Shown here: positions 9,108 to 18,152 of the stretch, piece after piece | Layout: each line of letters starts with the position of its first letter | How positions within the stretch are numbered: position 1 is the stretch's first letter | Assembly: GCA_013822735.1 (NCBI GenBank) | Contig: PNKZ01000014.1 | Span: 1 to 64,000 of the forward strand | DNA length: 64,000 bases | DNA from: Pirellula sp. | GTDB taxonomy: Bacteria > Planctomycetota > Planctomycetia > Pirellulales > PNKZ01 | Direction of reading: 5' to 3' | Notes under the pieces: model-generated | What the model was told of the DNA's origin: nothing | Seen by the model: the letters and a program-made list of their open reading frames with translations, nothing else | The model's database searches: none | Translations under genes and position numbers: made by a program

Positions 9108-10633
9108 AGGTAACTCCAGGTCTCCGAAAGCGCATCCGCGCCCGCACGGAGAAATACGCGTAACTCCGCCGGGCGATCCGCCTCGCGCAACAGAGTGAAA
9201 CGCACAGTCCGAACATCACGCTCACTTGCATCCAACTTCACATCGCGAATTTCGCCAACGCTCGTCGAGACCACCGGTTGAATCTGTAGATCCAACGGCC
9301 AAGGTCGTTGGGTGCCGGCGTTCCAACGGATCGCAATTTCCGTTCCGCCGTTCTCGCGCGCAGTAACGCTCGTCTTCACGGCCCGCGCGCCGACATGGGA
9401 CGCCGGTTCCAGCGATCCGCACGCCACACGATAGTCAAGGGTTAGCGAATCGCCCGCTTGCGGCGGTTTATCAGGGCACCAATATGCCGCAATGTTGTCG
9501 TTCGCTTCGGTATCGCTCGGAATCTCCAGCAACTCCACGGCACCATCTTTCCACGACTCGCGCGGACTCATCCAAATGCCGGGGCGCAGATGATACAACG
9601 CTTCGCCGTCGCGATACGCGTCGAGCGCGCGTTCGCGTTGCAGTAAACCAAATCCGCGCACTCCGCCGAATTGATATCGTGCGACGCTCACCGACTTAGG
9701 ATTCCGCAGCGGTCGCCAAAGCCATTCGCCCGAGTCGGAAGCGACGAGTAATCCGTCGGCATCATGAACCTCAGGCCGATGGTCGCCGGCAGGTTTGCCC
9801 GCACCTTCCCACATCCACATGCTGGTTAACGGTCCCAATCCCAACTTCTTCACGGTACGACGGAAGTGAAGATCGGCCCGAATGTCGAGCGTTGTTTCCT
9901 TCAGCCCCGGCGTAATGACAAACTCGTACGCTCCGGCGACACTTGGGCCGTCGAGCAAGGCCCACATGCGCATCGTCGCCGAATCACTGCTCGGCGTGTC
10001 CAGCCAAAGCTTGGTGAACTTCGGAAATTCTTCGGGCTCGGGCAGTCCGATATCGACGGCAATGCCGCGAGCAGATGAGCCGTAAACCTCGTGCGAGGGG
10101 ATTGCCCGAAAATAGCTTGCGCCCTGGAAACTGCAAAATTCTTGATAGTGCTCGCGCTCCGGTAATCGGCACAGAAACCGCAATCCGGCAAACCCGCAAT
10201 CGCTGGATACGTGAAGGTCGCTCAACTTGCCGCGATACTGAAAGAAACGCGGGTCGAACGGCAGACTTTTCGCCTTGCCATTGGCCACGATGAACATGTC
10301 GACCTGATCACGATGCACGAAGCCGCGATGATGAAACTCCGTCCAAAACGGCAGCTTGTCGTCCCGCCACAACGCTTCTTCATGGCGAAATGCGATTAAT
10401 CGATAAGCGTCGTAATTGAGTTTCGCGAGCGATTTCGGTAGCGGAGATTGAGCACGGTATGCCTGCTTTGCCACCAACCGGGCCGCGTCTCTGACGGTTT
10501 CATAGCTAAACGGCTGTTGATCGGTAGTTCCCGCGCGATCTTCAGCTGCTCGCAGCAACTCCCTCGGAGCGCACTTCAATGCAGCAGCCAAGCCCAACAG
10601 CTTGAAGAGGTTGCGACGCGTTATCAGAGACAT
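9098..10633 (-). CDS. Glucan biosynthesis protein OpgG/OpgD (MdoG family)
   Basis: This 511-residue periplasmic protein belongs to the MdoG family, which acts with OpgH in making osmoregulated periplasmic glucans (backbone branching or release). Recognisable stretches are FSYETVRDAARLVAKQ, NYDAYRLIAFR and FDPRFFQYRG. The N-terminus has a twin-arginine motif (TRRNLFKLLGLAAAL), as in E. coli OpgD rather than the Sec-exported OpgG, so a folded export route is likely. The start at 10633 has AGGA 8 nt upstream; an ATG 9 nt earlier (10642) overlaps that site. It is the first gene of the operon, and its 3' end overlaps the next gene by 10 nt. OpgG versus OpgD cannot be separated by sequence alone here. 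Confidence 0.9.
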   Translation of the reverse strand: MSLITRRNLFKLLGLAAALKCAPRELLRAAEDRAGTTDQQPFSYETVRDAARLVAKQAYRAQSPLPKSLAKLNYDAYRLIAFRHEEALWRDDKLPFWTEFHHRGFVHRDQVDMFIVANGKAKSLPFDPRFFQYRGKLSDLHVSSDCGFAGLRFLCRLPEREHYQEFCSFQGASYFRAIPSHEVYGSSARGIAVDIGLPEPEEFPKFTKLWLDTPSSDSATMRMWALLDGPSVAGAYEFVITPGLKETTLDIRADLHFRRTVKKLGLGPLTSMWMWEGAGKPAGDHRPEVHDADGLLVASDSGEWLWRPLRNPKSVSVARYQFGGVRGFGLLQRERALDAYRDGEALYHLRPGIWMSPRESWKDGAVELLEIPSDTEANDNIAAYWCPDKPPQAGDSLTLDYRVACGSLEPASHVGARAVKTSVTARENGGTEIAIRWNAGTQRPWPLDLQIQPVVSTSVGEIRDVKLDASERDVRTVRFTLLREADRPAELRVFLRAGADALSETWSYLCN

Positions 10634-10880
10634 TCGAGACATCCTAAAAACCGGCAGCGGTCGGAAAACCCGTCAGGCGATCCATCGCAGTGACTTATTC
10701 ACTGAATCACAATCGTGTTGGGCGAGTGATGCTGCGAGTGGAAGCAAATCGCATGCCTCGCTCGATGCATGCGTGGTGCCGGCGACCGCCCCCGAAGCTA
10801 CACTCGAACTCCAATAAGCTATTGCTCACTATCGACTAACGGTTACGGACCGAACGACGAACCGAGCGACGGAATTCTCA

Positions 10881-13800
10881 ATGCATTCTCCTGACAGAAC
10901 TTTGCCCATCGAAATGACCCAACGGCAAACACCAATTGGTCGACGCGCGACCGGTGACGTTCGACGACGCAAATCATTACGCGCCCTTGGCGCCATTTGT
11001 TCTGCACTGCTCACAACATCTTCACACGCCGCGAATACGCTCGTCGTGGAGGCCCCGCCTCGATCACCGGCCGAACAGCTGGAAGCCTTTCATTTACCTC
11101 CGGGCTTCACAATTCAACTTGTCGCCGCCGAGCCCGTCGTGAAAAAGCCGATCAACTTGGCGTTCGATGATGCCGGCCGACTTTATGCGACGGGCTCGAT
11201 CGAGTATCCGTTTGCGGCAACGGATCCTGCCAAGGCACGTGACGTCGTCACGCGTTTGGAAATAGGTTCAAACGGCGCTATCACTCATCGTGCCGTTGTC
11301 GACCGACTGAATATTCCAATCGGCATCGCCTCACTCGGCGACGAACTCTTGGTGTACGGCATTCCGGAGTTACTACGCTGTCGTGATGGCGACGGTGAGG
11401 GCATGTTCGAGGTTCGCGAACCGCTCGTGCGTGGTTTCGGCTTTCGCGATACTCACGGCATGGTGAACGGACTCGCGCCGTGGATCGACGGCTGGGTCTA
11501 TTCTTGCCACGGCTTCTCCAATGAATCAAAGGCTGAAGGAACCGACGGTTCGCAACTCACGATGCAGTCGGGCAACACATTCCGCTGGCGCCATGACGGT
11601 TCGCACGTCGAGCAATATACGCATGGGCAAGTAAATCCCTTCGGACTCGCGTTCGACGAATGGGGACATTTATTCTCCGCCGATTGTCACACGCTCCCCG
11701 CATATCAATTACTTCGCGGCGCGTGGTATCCAAGTTTCGGCAAACCTCACGACGGCTTGGGCTACGGCCCGTCGATCATGAGCCATGCGCATGGCTCGAC
11801 CGGAATCGCAGGCATCGTCTATTACGACGCGGAACAGTTCCCGCCCGATTATCGCCGCACGCTGTTTATCGGCAATCCGATCACCGGCCGGATCAACCAT
11901 GACCGACTCGAGCGGGCCGGCGCCTCGTATCGGGCAGTTGAGCAACCCGATTTTCTGACCTGCGACGATCCGTGGTTTCGACCGGTCGACCTCAAACTCG
12001 GCCCCGACGGAGCGCTGTACGTCGCCGACTTTTACAACTGCATCATCGGCCACTATGAAGTGCCGCTTGATCATCCGCAGCGTGATCGCGAGCGCGGACG
12101 GATTTGGCGGATCAGCTATACCGGCAAGGGCGCTAATCAGGCTCGTGTTGTGATGCCGAACTTACGAGATGCCCCCGTATCGCAGCTCGTCGAACATCTC
12201 GGCGACGCCAACATCACGCTACGGACGCAGGCCGTCACCCGACTAACCATGCGAAGGTTGTCGTCGACCGAGCTGGCCGAGTTGCGAGCGATTGCAATGG
12301 ATAGCGGAGCACCGCCGTTGCAGCGCGTCGGAGCGATGTGGGTCGTTGAAAGATCACAGCCAAACCTGCTCGAAAAGATTGCGATCCGTCGCTTGGTCGC
12401 CGATAGCAACCCACTCGTCCGTACGCATGCCGCTACGGTTTTGGGGGAGCGATCGAACGACCGTTTCGATCGAGAAGACGGCGAGACGTTGCGGATAGCA
12501 CTGAAAGACAACGAGGCATTTGTTGCGTTGGCCGCCGCTGAAGCATTGGCGAAGCATCCGTCGGACACCGGCATCCCAGAATTGCTCGAGGTTCGACAAG
12601 GCGTCCCAGCAGGCGACGTACAACTCGCGCATGCCCTGAAGATTACGCTGCGCCAGCAGCTCGCCTTACCTAAAGCGTTGACATCCTTGGAAGAATCGGC
12701 GATTGCGAGTCACCGCGGTCAGATTGCCGACATCTGCCTCGGCATTCCTTCGCAAGATGCAGCTTCATTCCTCCTGCAAAAGATCCTATCGAACGCGACG
12801 CCGGAGCAACGTTTCGACGGTCGGTTTGTCGAACATGTTGCTCGCCATTTAAACAAGGCTCAACTGCCGGACTTATATGCCGTTGGCGGCGAAATCAAGG
12901 ATACGGAACTGCGGTTGGTTTTCTATCGGAGTCTCGGCAACGGCCTCAGCGCCCGCAAAGTGCCGATCCCTGACGCGGCGCAACAGGCCATGAATTCCAT
13001 TGTACGAACGTTCCTTGCCGACAAAGACGAAGCACTGCAGAAGCGAGGGCTGGATCTCGCCAAAGAGCTTCGGCGGCCGGAACTCTTCGGCGATGTAAGG
13101 CCGCTCACGGCGAAGAGCCGCGGCGTTCCAGCGTTGCGGACCGCCGCGTACGAGGCCTTGGCAGCGTGTGACCCGGCCCAAGCTACACCCATTCTCGTTG
13201 CCTTGCTTAACAATGTCGCGGAGCCGACGCATCTACAATCGCGGGCTGTGCAATTGCTGAGCGGATTCAATACGACCTCGGCGCGCGAAGCGCTATCGGC
13301 TCGCGGCGTCACCGCTTCCGACCGTTTGGCCGCCGAGATTGCCGCCGGATTGGCCGTTTCGAAAGAGGGGGCCGAGCTGCTCCTGACCGCTGTGGCCGCC
13401 GGTAAGATGTCGGCACGAGTTTTACAGGAGCCGCCGGTGCAACTCTGGTTCAGTCGTTCGCAACCGCAGGATTTTGTCGCGCGCGTCGCCGTACTTACCA
13501 AGGGACTGCCGCCGGCAGATGATCGGCTCAAGAAGCTCATCGCCGCGCGAGTAGCTGCTTTTGGCAAAACTACGCCGGACTCCGTTCGGGGCGAAGCCCA
13601 CTTCCAAAAGACATGTGCGGCCTGCCATCGCATCGGCGAGCGCGGTAACAAGATCGGACCGCAGCTCGACGGCGTCGGTCGCCGCGGACTCGAGCGATTG
13701 CTGGAAGACATCCTCGACCCGAATCGCACAGTGGATCAGGCGTTTCGAGCGACGCAGTTTACGCTTGTCGATGGTCGGATTCTGACAGGCCTTGTCGTTC

Positions 13801-14006
13801 GGCGCGAGGGCGATGTCGTCGTCGTGGCCGACAGTCAAGGGAAAGAGCAGCGACTAAGCAACGACGATATTGAGGCGCAAAGCGTCTTACCGCTTTCGCC
13901 GATGCCGGCAAACGTCGGTGAAACTTTGAGCGAACGCGAATGCCTGGAACTCGCGGCCTTTCTCATGAAACAAGAGCAACCGATGATCATGGACAACGCC
14001 AAATAG
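10881..14006 (+). CDS. PVC-type CxxCH heme protein with dehydrogenase-like and HEAT domains
   Basis: The 1041-residue exported protein has a signal peptide ending near SSHAA (about residue 51). Next is a beta-propeller-like putative membrane-bound dehydrogenase domain (about 65-415; FHLPPGFTIQLVAAEP and YVADFYNCIIGHYE). Alpha-helical HEAT-like repeats follow (about 430-890), then a C-terminal heme domain with CAACH (about 912-916) and the tail LVVRREGDVVVV...LAAFLM. This architecture is a planctomycete/verrucomicrobial family linked to periplasmic oxidation of sugars or other compounds; the substrate is unknown. The ATG at 10881 has only a weak ribosome site; ATG at 10914 is possible. It is divergent from the glucan operon, with 247 bp between them, and 101 bp upstream of a thioredoxin-fold gene on the same strand. 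Confidence 0.85.
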   Translation: MHSPDRTLPIEMTQRQTPIGRRATGDVRRRKSLRALGAICSALLTTSSHAANTLVVEAPPRSPAEQLEAFHLPPGFTIQLVAAEPVVKKPINLAFDDAGRLYATGSIEYPFAATDPAKARDVVTRLEIGSNGAITHRAVVDRLNIPIGIASLGDELLVYGIPELLRCRDGDGEGMFEVREPLVRGFGFRDTHGMVNGLAPWIDGWVYSCHGFSNESKAEGTDGSQLTMQSGNTFRWRHDGSHVEQYTHGQVNPFGLAFDEWGHLFSADCHTLPAYQLLRGAWYPSFGKPHDGLGYGPSIMSHAHGSTGIAGIVYYDAEQFPPDYRRTLFIGNPITGRINHDRLERAGASYRAVEQPDFLTCDDPWFRPVDLKLGPDGALYVADFYNCIIGHYEVPLDHPQRDRERGRIWRISYTGKGANQARVVMPNLRDAPVSQLVEHLGDANITLRTQAVTRLTMRRLSSTELAELRAIAMDSGAPPLQRVGAMWVVERSQPNLLEKIAIRRLVADSNPLVRTHAATVLGERSNDRFDREDGETLRIALKDNEAFVALAAAEALAKHPSDTGIPELLEVRQGVPAGDVQLAHALKITLRQQLALPKALTSLEESAIASHRGQIADICLGIPSQDAASFLLQKILSNATPEQRFDGRFVEHVARHLNKAQLPDLYAVGGEIKDTELRLVFYRSLGNGLSARKVPIPDAAQQAMNSIVRTFLADKDEALQKRGLDLAKELRRPELFGDVRPLTAKSRGVPALRTAAYEALAACDPAQATPILVALLNNVAEPTHLQSRAVQLLSGFNTTSAREALSARGVTASDRLAAEIAAGLAVSKEGAELLLTAVAAGKMSARVLQEPPVQLWFSRSQPQDFVARVAVLTKGLPPADDRLKKLIAARVAAFGKTTPDSVRGEAHFQKTCAACHRIGERGNKIGPQLDGVGRRGLERLLEDILDPNRTVDQAFRATQFTLVDGRILTGLVVRREGDVVVVADSQGKEQRLSNDDIEAQSVLPLSPMPANVGETLSERECLELAAFLMKQEQPMIMDNAK

Positions 14007-14107
14007 TCGGCGCTGAAATAATATTGCAGATCCTGCGTAACCGACCGCGTAGCGCGGCATCCGAGTGTTTGGCCGGAACACGCCTCACGCTCTTGGAGAC
14101 CTTCGCC

Positions 14108-14698
14108 ATGCGTATGCAGAATATTCGATCGCTCGTTGCCTTAGTATTCCCCCTTGCGGCCTTCGCAAGCGCCGCTTGTTCGTCGGAGGGCGTTGTTGCC
14201 CAGGCCCCCGGAAAGACGCCGGCCGTCGGCGATGCTGCGCCTGACTTCCGGTTGCCGACTCCCAATGGTCAAGTGGTTCAGCTTTCCGAACTTGCGAAGG
14301 CCGGCCCAGTCGTCGTTGTGGTCTTACGAGGGTTCCCCGGTTATCAATGCCCCGCATGCAACGCACAGACCGGGCAGTTCTTTGCGGCCGCTGAAAAGTT
14401 TCAAATGTCGAAGGCTCAAGTCGTGTTTGTATATCCAGGCCAACAATCCGGACTTGCCCGACGCGCAGGCGAGTTTCTTCAAGGCAAAATGATTCCCGCC
14501 GGAATGCACGTCGTCCTCGACCCGGATTACTCACTGACGAACCTCTACGGGCTGCGTTGGGACGCCGTGCGGGAGACCGCTTATCCGGCAACCATCGTCG
14601 TCGATAAGGCCGGAACGGTCCGCTTCATTGAAGTGAGCAAGAGCCACGGCAACCGCATTTCCGCGGATAAAGCGATCGAAGCCGTATCGAAGCTCTAG
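14108..14698 (+). CDS. Exported peroxiredoxin/thioredoxin-fold protein
   Basis: The 196-residue protein has a Sec-type signal peptide (about 1-23) with a cysteine at 24 (ASAAC), so it may be a lipoprotein, though the lipobox is not ideal. The mature part begins with the AhpC/TSA signature GDAAPDFRLPTPNGQ and carries CPAC at 81-84 in GFPGYQCPACNAQ. Such proteins reduce peroxides or disulfides in the periplasm. The start is the first of two close ATGs, with GGAGA upstream. It probably shares a transcript with the heme/HEAT gene 101 bp upstream. Confidence 0.85.
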   Translation: MRMQNIRSLVALVFPLAAFASAACSSEGVVAQAPGKTPAVGDAAPDFRLPTPNGQVVQLSELAKAGPVVVVVLRGFPGYQCPACNAQTGQFFAAAEKFQMSKAQVVFVYPGQQSGLARRAGEFLQGKMIPAGMHVVLDPDYSLTNLYGLRWDAVRETAYPATIVVDKAGTVRFIEVSKSHGNRISADKAIEAVSKL

Positions 14699-14753
14699 CG
14701 GGGCCGTTTGGAGCGATCATGACGGTGGCACCGCCGGCCAAAGGTTGTTCACT

Positions 14754-14781
14754 TTGACTACCGTGTCCCTAATGGTACATC
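14754..14781 (+). promoter_or_regulatory. Possible promoter of the pseudopilin gene
   Basis: TTGACT (14754-14759) and TACATC (14776-14781) are 16 bp apart, just upstream of the pseudopilin gene. The -35 match is good and the -10 match poor, so this is tentative. Confidence 0.3.
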
Positions 14782-14799
14782 ACTTCTGGGGACCTAATT

Positions 14800-15243
14800 A
14801 TGGCATTATCTCGAAACAGAGCGTTCACACTGATTGAAGTGATGATCGTGGTTGTCGTGCTCGGCATCATTGCCGGTGCCGTGATCCCGCAGTTTCAAGA
14901 CAGTGCAAAGAATGCGAAATCAAACACGACGAAGTTCAATTTGCGCATGCTTCGGGAGCAGTTGCAGGTTTACTCAAACGATCACGAAGGACGTAAACCG
15001 GCGACGCTCGATGTCCTAACCAAGCAAACGAACTCGAGCGGTGTCGCAGGGACGACATCCGCATTCCCTTACGGACCGTATGTCGTGGTGCTACCGGTGA
15101 ATTCCCTCACTGGAAGCAATTTCGTGCGAGTCGCGGCGAATAATCCGCCGGCCGCCGCTACAGGTGCTGACGACGCTGGTTGGCTCTATCACGCCGCGAG
15201 CGGCGGCGTTTGGATCGACGACGCGGACTTGCTCGGCGAGTAG
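14800..15243 (+). CDS. Type II secretion-like major pseudopilin
   Basis: The 147-residue protein starts with a class III prepilin signal, RNRAFTLIEVMIVVVVLG: basic leader, cleavage before Phe9, Glu at mature position 5, then the hydrophobic helix. The residue before the cut is Ala rather than the usual Gly. After the helix comes a GspG-like pattern (IPQFQDSAKNAKSN...LREQLQVYSNDH). It would be cut and methylated by a prepilin peptidase and assembled into a pseudopilus. No other secretion genes are nearby, as is common for scattered planctomycete pseudopilins. GGGGA precedes the ATG. Confidence 0.85.
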   Translation: MALSRNRAFTLIEVMIVVVVLGIIAGAVIPQFQDSAKNAKSNTTKFNLRMLREQLQVYSNDHEGRKPATLDVLTKQTNSSGVAGTTSAFPYGPYVVVLPVNSLTGSNFVRVAANNPPAAATGADDAGWLYHAASGGVWIDDADLLGE

Positions 15244-15268
15244 ATCGCGCGTCGGCTTGTCCCGCGAA

Positions 15269-15619
15269 TCAATTCTTGACGCGATAGCCAAGGTTGCGCA
15301 AGTGCGTCGCAACGCGTTCCGCATGGCTTCCTTGAATCTCGATAAGATCGTCGCGAACGGTCCCGCCTGCGCCACACGCGTTCTTGAGCTGCGCAAGTAA
15401 CGCAGCGAAATCGCTTTCCGCGGGAACCAGCCCGCGAACGACGGTGACGCGCCGCCCGCCGGGACGCTTCTCCTCAGTGACCCGCGCCGACTGTTTCTCG
15501 GGCGCCAGCCAAACCGGCGGCGGTACTGGAGGCGGCGGGCAGTGGCATTCGGCCTCAAGTAGTCCGCAACGTTCACAACGCGGCGGACGATCCCATTGGG
15601 TGCCTTCAAAGAGTCGCAA
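15269..15619 (-). CDS. SUI1/YciH-type translation initiation factor
   Basis: The 116-residue protein has a C-terminal SUI1 (eIF1) domain (about 45-116; RRVTVVRGL, GGTVRDDLIEIQGSHAERVATHLRNLGY). Bacterial YciH proteins bind the ribosome and can influence start-site fidelity. The N-terminus adds a small cysteine cluster, RCERCGLLEAECHC, which could bind a metal as a zinc ribbon. It converges with the pseudopilin gene, 25 bp apart. Confidence 0.85.
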   Translation of the reverse strand: MRLFEGTQWDRPPRCERCGLLEAECHCPPPPVPPPVWLAPEKQSARVTEEKRPGGRRVTVVRGLVPAESDFAALLAQLKNACGAGGTVRDDLIEIQGSHAERVATHLRNLGYRVKN

Positions 15620-15648
15620 TGGTGTATCTTCCTTTAAGGCTGTGAGTA

Positions 15649-15855
15649 GTGAATCGGACGCTCGAAAGGAGTGTATTCAACACTCTTCACGATTGCCTCT
15701 ATGTCTCGCAGAACGGCAATGATCTCTACGTCAACTATCAAGCGGCAGCCGTGTCGGAGCCCGGCAGCATGTTGTTGGTGAGCATCGCCGGATTGCTTAC
15801 ATGGCTACAACGACGTTGGCGCAAGAAGCAAGCAGAAGCCGCGGCCGCTCAATAG
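15649..15855 (+). pseudogene. Orphan PEP-CTERM sorting tail, probable gene remnant
   Basis: The 68-codon frame encodes the end of an exosortase target: NGNDLYVNYQAAAVSEPGS, then a hydrophobic helix (MLLVSIAGLLTWLQ) and a basic end (RRWRKK). This is the PEP-CTERM pattern, with SEPGS in place of the usual PEP. Full proteins of this class are hundreds of residues with a signal peptide; here neither is present. I therefore read it as the 3' remnant of a deleted surface protein gene. A very short independent protein is less likely. Confidence 0.6.
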
Positions 15856-15886
15856 ACTGCCGAACAAGATCTCGCGCCCTTGGCGG

Positions 15887-16525
15887 CTAACGTGGTGTCG
15901 TAACCGGCGGAGCGTAGGGACTTGGCTGCAACGGGTATCCCGGCAGGCTAGGCTGCGGCGTCGCACCGTAGGGGGATGCCGCCGGAGCGGCTTGAGGCTG
16001 CGTCAGAAAACTCGGGGGGGCGATCATCCCCGGCGCAGAGATTCCCTGCGGTGCTACGTTCGCCGGAATGGTTGCCGCTGGCGGGGCGACATTGCTGCGA
16101 CGCAAATCTTCGGCACGCGTCAGCAGCGTGTCCGTCGGTACCACGTATTGCGGCTGCATCTGATAATCGAACTGCCGTTCGTCGCGTATTTCAAACGGCC
16201 AAAGGTTCTCAGCAAAGAAGTCCAAGCCCGGCCATTGATACCACGGCGCGCTTACCGGTTGTACGACCGTCTGCGTTTCGTAGCCGTCTTTTACCAAACG
16301 AATCGTGCGATCTCCGTAATAGATAAAGTCGGTCGAAACCGGCGTGCGCCCTACTTCGTAGTTGTCGACGTAAACCTGAGCTCCGGGAACGTTCGTCCGC
16401 ACGGTCATCCTGCGCTGTACGCAACCGCCGGAACTAGCGACGGCAATGGTTAACTCCGCGACCAGCAATATCGCAATGATTCGTCCACGACGAAGCGCGA
16501 GCGGTACGAAAAATGAAGGCGACAT
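15887..16525 (-). CDS. PEGA-domain envelope protein
   Basis: The 212-residue protein has a membrane-targeting N-terminus (about 12-35) ending in SSGGC, a possible lipoprotein site. A PEGA domain follows (about 38-80; TVRTNVPGAQVYVDNYEVGRTP ending VKDGYE). The tail is rich in Pro, Ala and Gln (from about 140). PEGA domains are extracellular beta modules often linked to surface proteins. The start at 16525 is the ATG directly before the signal-like segment; the frame is open further upstream to 16801, but that part looks non-coding and overlaps the divergent phosphatase. Confidence 0.75.
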   Translation of the reverse strand: MSPSFFVPLALRRGRIIAILLVAELTIAVASSGGCVQRRMTVRTNVPGAQVYVDNYEVGRTPVSTDFIYYGDRTIRLVKDGYETQTVVQPVSAPWYQWPGLDFFAENLWPFEIRDERQFDYQMQPQYVVPTDTLLTRAEDLRRSNVAPPAATIPANVAPQGISAPGMIAPPSFLTQPQAAPAASPYGATPQPSLPGYPLQPSPYAPPVTTPR

Positions 16526-16791
16526 GCGGCAACCTATGCCGAGGGTGTTAAGTAGAACTGCGCAATACCGGCGCGTGCGGCGGGACGTCAAACTGAGCCG
16601 ATTCGGCGGGAAATGCGGGGGAAGTATAGGGAGACGCCTCGGTCGCAGCCAGGGCGATTGTTGCGGGTTCGAGCCTAAAAAAATGACGCTTTGGTGCCGA
16701 CTGACTCCCTGTCGCATATGGGAAACGTAAGCGCCCCCGACTATACTCGTGACACCCGCCAAGCAAGGGGCGGCAAGTAGGTACTCGTCGT

Positions 16792-18123
16792 ATGCGAGCA
16801 CCGCCGGCGAAACGAAGAATACTCGACAACATGCATAATTCCGCCGGCTACTGGCAAGAGTTCGTCGAGTTCTCAGAACTGACCGATGTCGGTCTTCGAC
16901 GCGCCAATAACCAAGACTCCAAAGCCTGCATGCTGGCGGGCACCGAACTCGATTTCTTCCGTCGCGGCCATTTGTTCATGGTCGCCGACGGCATGGGACG
17001 CCATGCCGCGGGAGAATTGGCGAGCAAGATATCTTGCGATACCGTGCCGCTTGAGTACTTCAAGCGCCCCGACGGCTCTCCTCCGGCCGCGCTGCAAATG
17101 GCGTTGGAAGAAGGCAACCGCCGAATCTTCGAACGCGGAACTCAGAATATCGATTTTAAGGGAATGGGCACGACCACCAGCGTGCTCGTACTCCTACCTC
17201 AAGGCGCGCTCTGCGGACATGTCGGCGATAGTCGAGCGTACCGCCTGCGCGGCAATCGGCTCGAGCAATTAACGTTCGACCATAGTGTGGTTTGGGAAAT
17301 GCGGGCGGTCGCTAAACAAACAGGCGCCGAAGTCCCGGGGTTCATTCCCAAGAATTACATCACGCGTTCGCTGGGGCACGACCCCAACGTCCGGATCGAT
17401 CTCGAAGGTCCGTTTCCGCTGGTCGCCGGCGACACGTTTTTTCTCTGCAGCGACGGTCTCAGCGGGCAAGTCGAAGATGATGAGATCGGTTGCTTGCTCA
17501 GTTGCTTAACCCCGGCCGAAGCGACGCAAACATTTGTCGACCTCGCCAACCTGCGCGGAGGGCCGGACAACATTACCGTAATCGTCGCCAAGATCGGCGA
17601 TCTACGCACCGTGCAAAACGCGCGTCCTCCCAAGCTCCCGGGACGCTCCGCCTCCGACGTCGTTCATCCGATCATTTGGGCCTGCATGGGCGCGTCCGCC
17701 GTTGTGGGCGCGGCGCTTGTCACGACTGGAAAAGTGCTGCCGGGGCTCGCCGCGAGCGCCTTTGCAGTTCTTCTCGGCCTTTATGCCGTCGCGAAGCTCA
17801 CGACCGGCAATTCGCTCCGCAAATGGCGCAGCAAGCCGCTGGGGACCGGCCCGCACACGTCGACAATTTGCCAAGTCGACGACGCTTTCGCGGCCAAACT
17901 CGCGGCTCTGACCGCTCAATTGCGAGAATCGGCCAACAATCAAAAATTCACCGTCGATTGGTCGCAGTTCGAGAAACGTTGCGCGGATGCCGCCAAAGCT
18001 AGGTCCGCCGGTGATTTCGTAAGCGCGAGTCGCGGGTATTGTTTTGCGATCAACGCAGTGATGGCCGAGCTTCGCAAGCGCCGAGTCGTTCCCCAGCCGG
18101 CCGACGTTTTGGACCAGGACTAG
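16792..18123 (+). CDS. PP2C-type Ser/Thr protein phosphatase with membrane anchor
   Basis: The 443-residue protein has a PP2C domain (about 28-270) with the metal-binding motifs GLRRANNQDS, VADGMGRHAAGE, GHVGDSRAYRL, LCSDGLSG and GGPDNIT. A hydrophobic double segment follows (about 290-335), then a cytoplasmic-looking helical tail. It would remove phosphates from Ser/Thr residues, acting at the inner membrane, and is a natural counterpart to Hanks-type kinases such as the giant one at 40-48 kb. A start at 16831 (residue 14) is also possible. It converges with the tyrosine-phosphatase-like gene, 29 bp away. Confidence 0.9.
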   Translation: MRAPPAKRRILDNMHNSAGYWQEFVEFSELTDVGLRRANNQDSKACMLAGTELDFFRRGHLFMVADGMGRHAAGELASKISCDTVPLEYFKRPDGSPPAALQMALEEGNRRIFERGTQNIDFKGMGTTTSVLVLLPQGALCGHVGDSRAYRLRGNRLEQLTFDHSVVWEMRAVAKQTGAEVPGFIPKNYITRSLGHDPNVRIDLEGPFPLVAGDTFFLCSDGLSGQVEDDEIGCLLSCLTPAEATQTFVDLANLRGGPDNITVIVAKIGDLRTVQNARPPKLPGRSASDVVHPIIWACMGASAVVGAALVTTGKVLPGLAASAFAVLLGLYAVAKLTTGNSLRKWRSKPLGTGPHTSTICQVDDAFAAKLAALTAQLRESANNQKFTVDWSQFEKRCADAAKARSAGDFVSASRGYCFAINAVMAELRKRRVVPQPADVLDQD

Positions 18124-18152
18124 ACGCTACGCCGTCGCCTGCCAAGCTTCGA

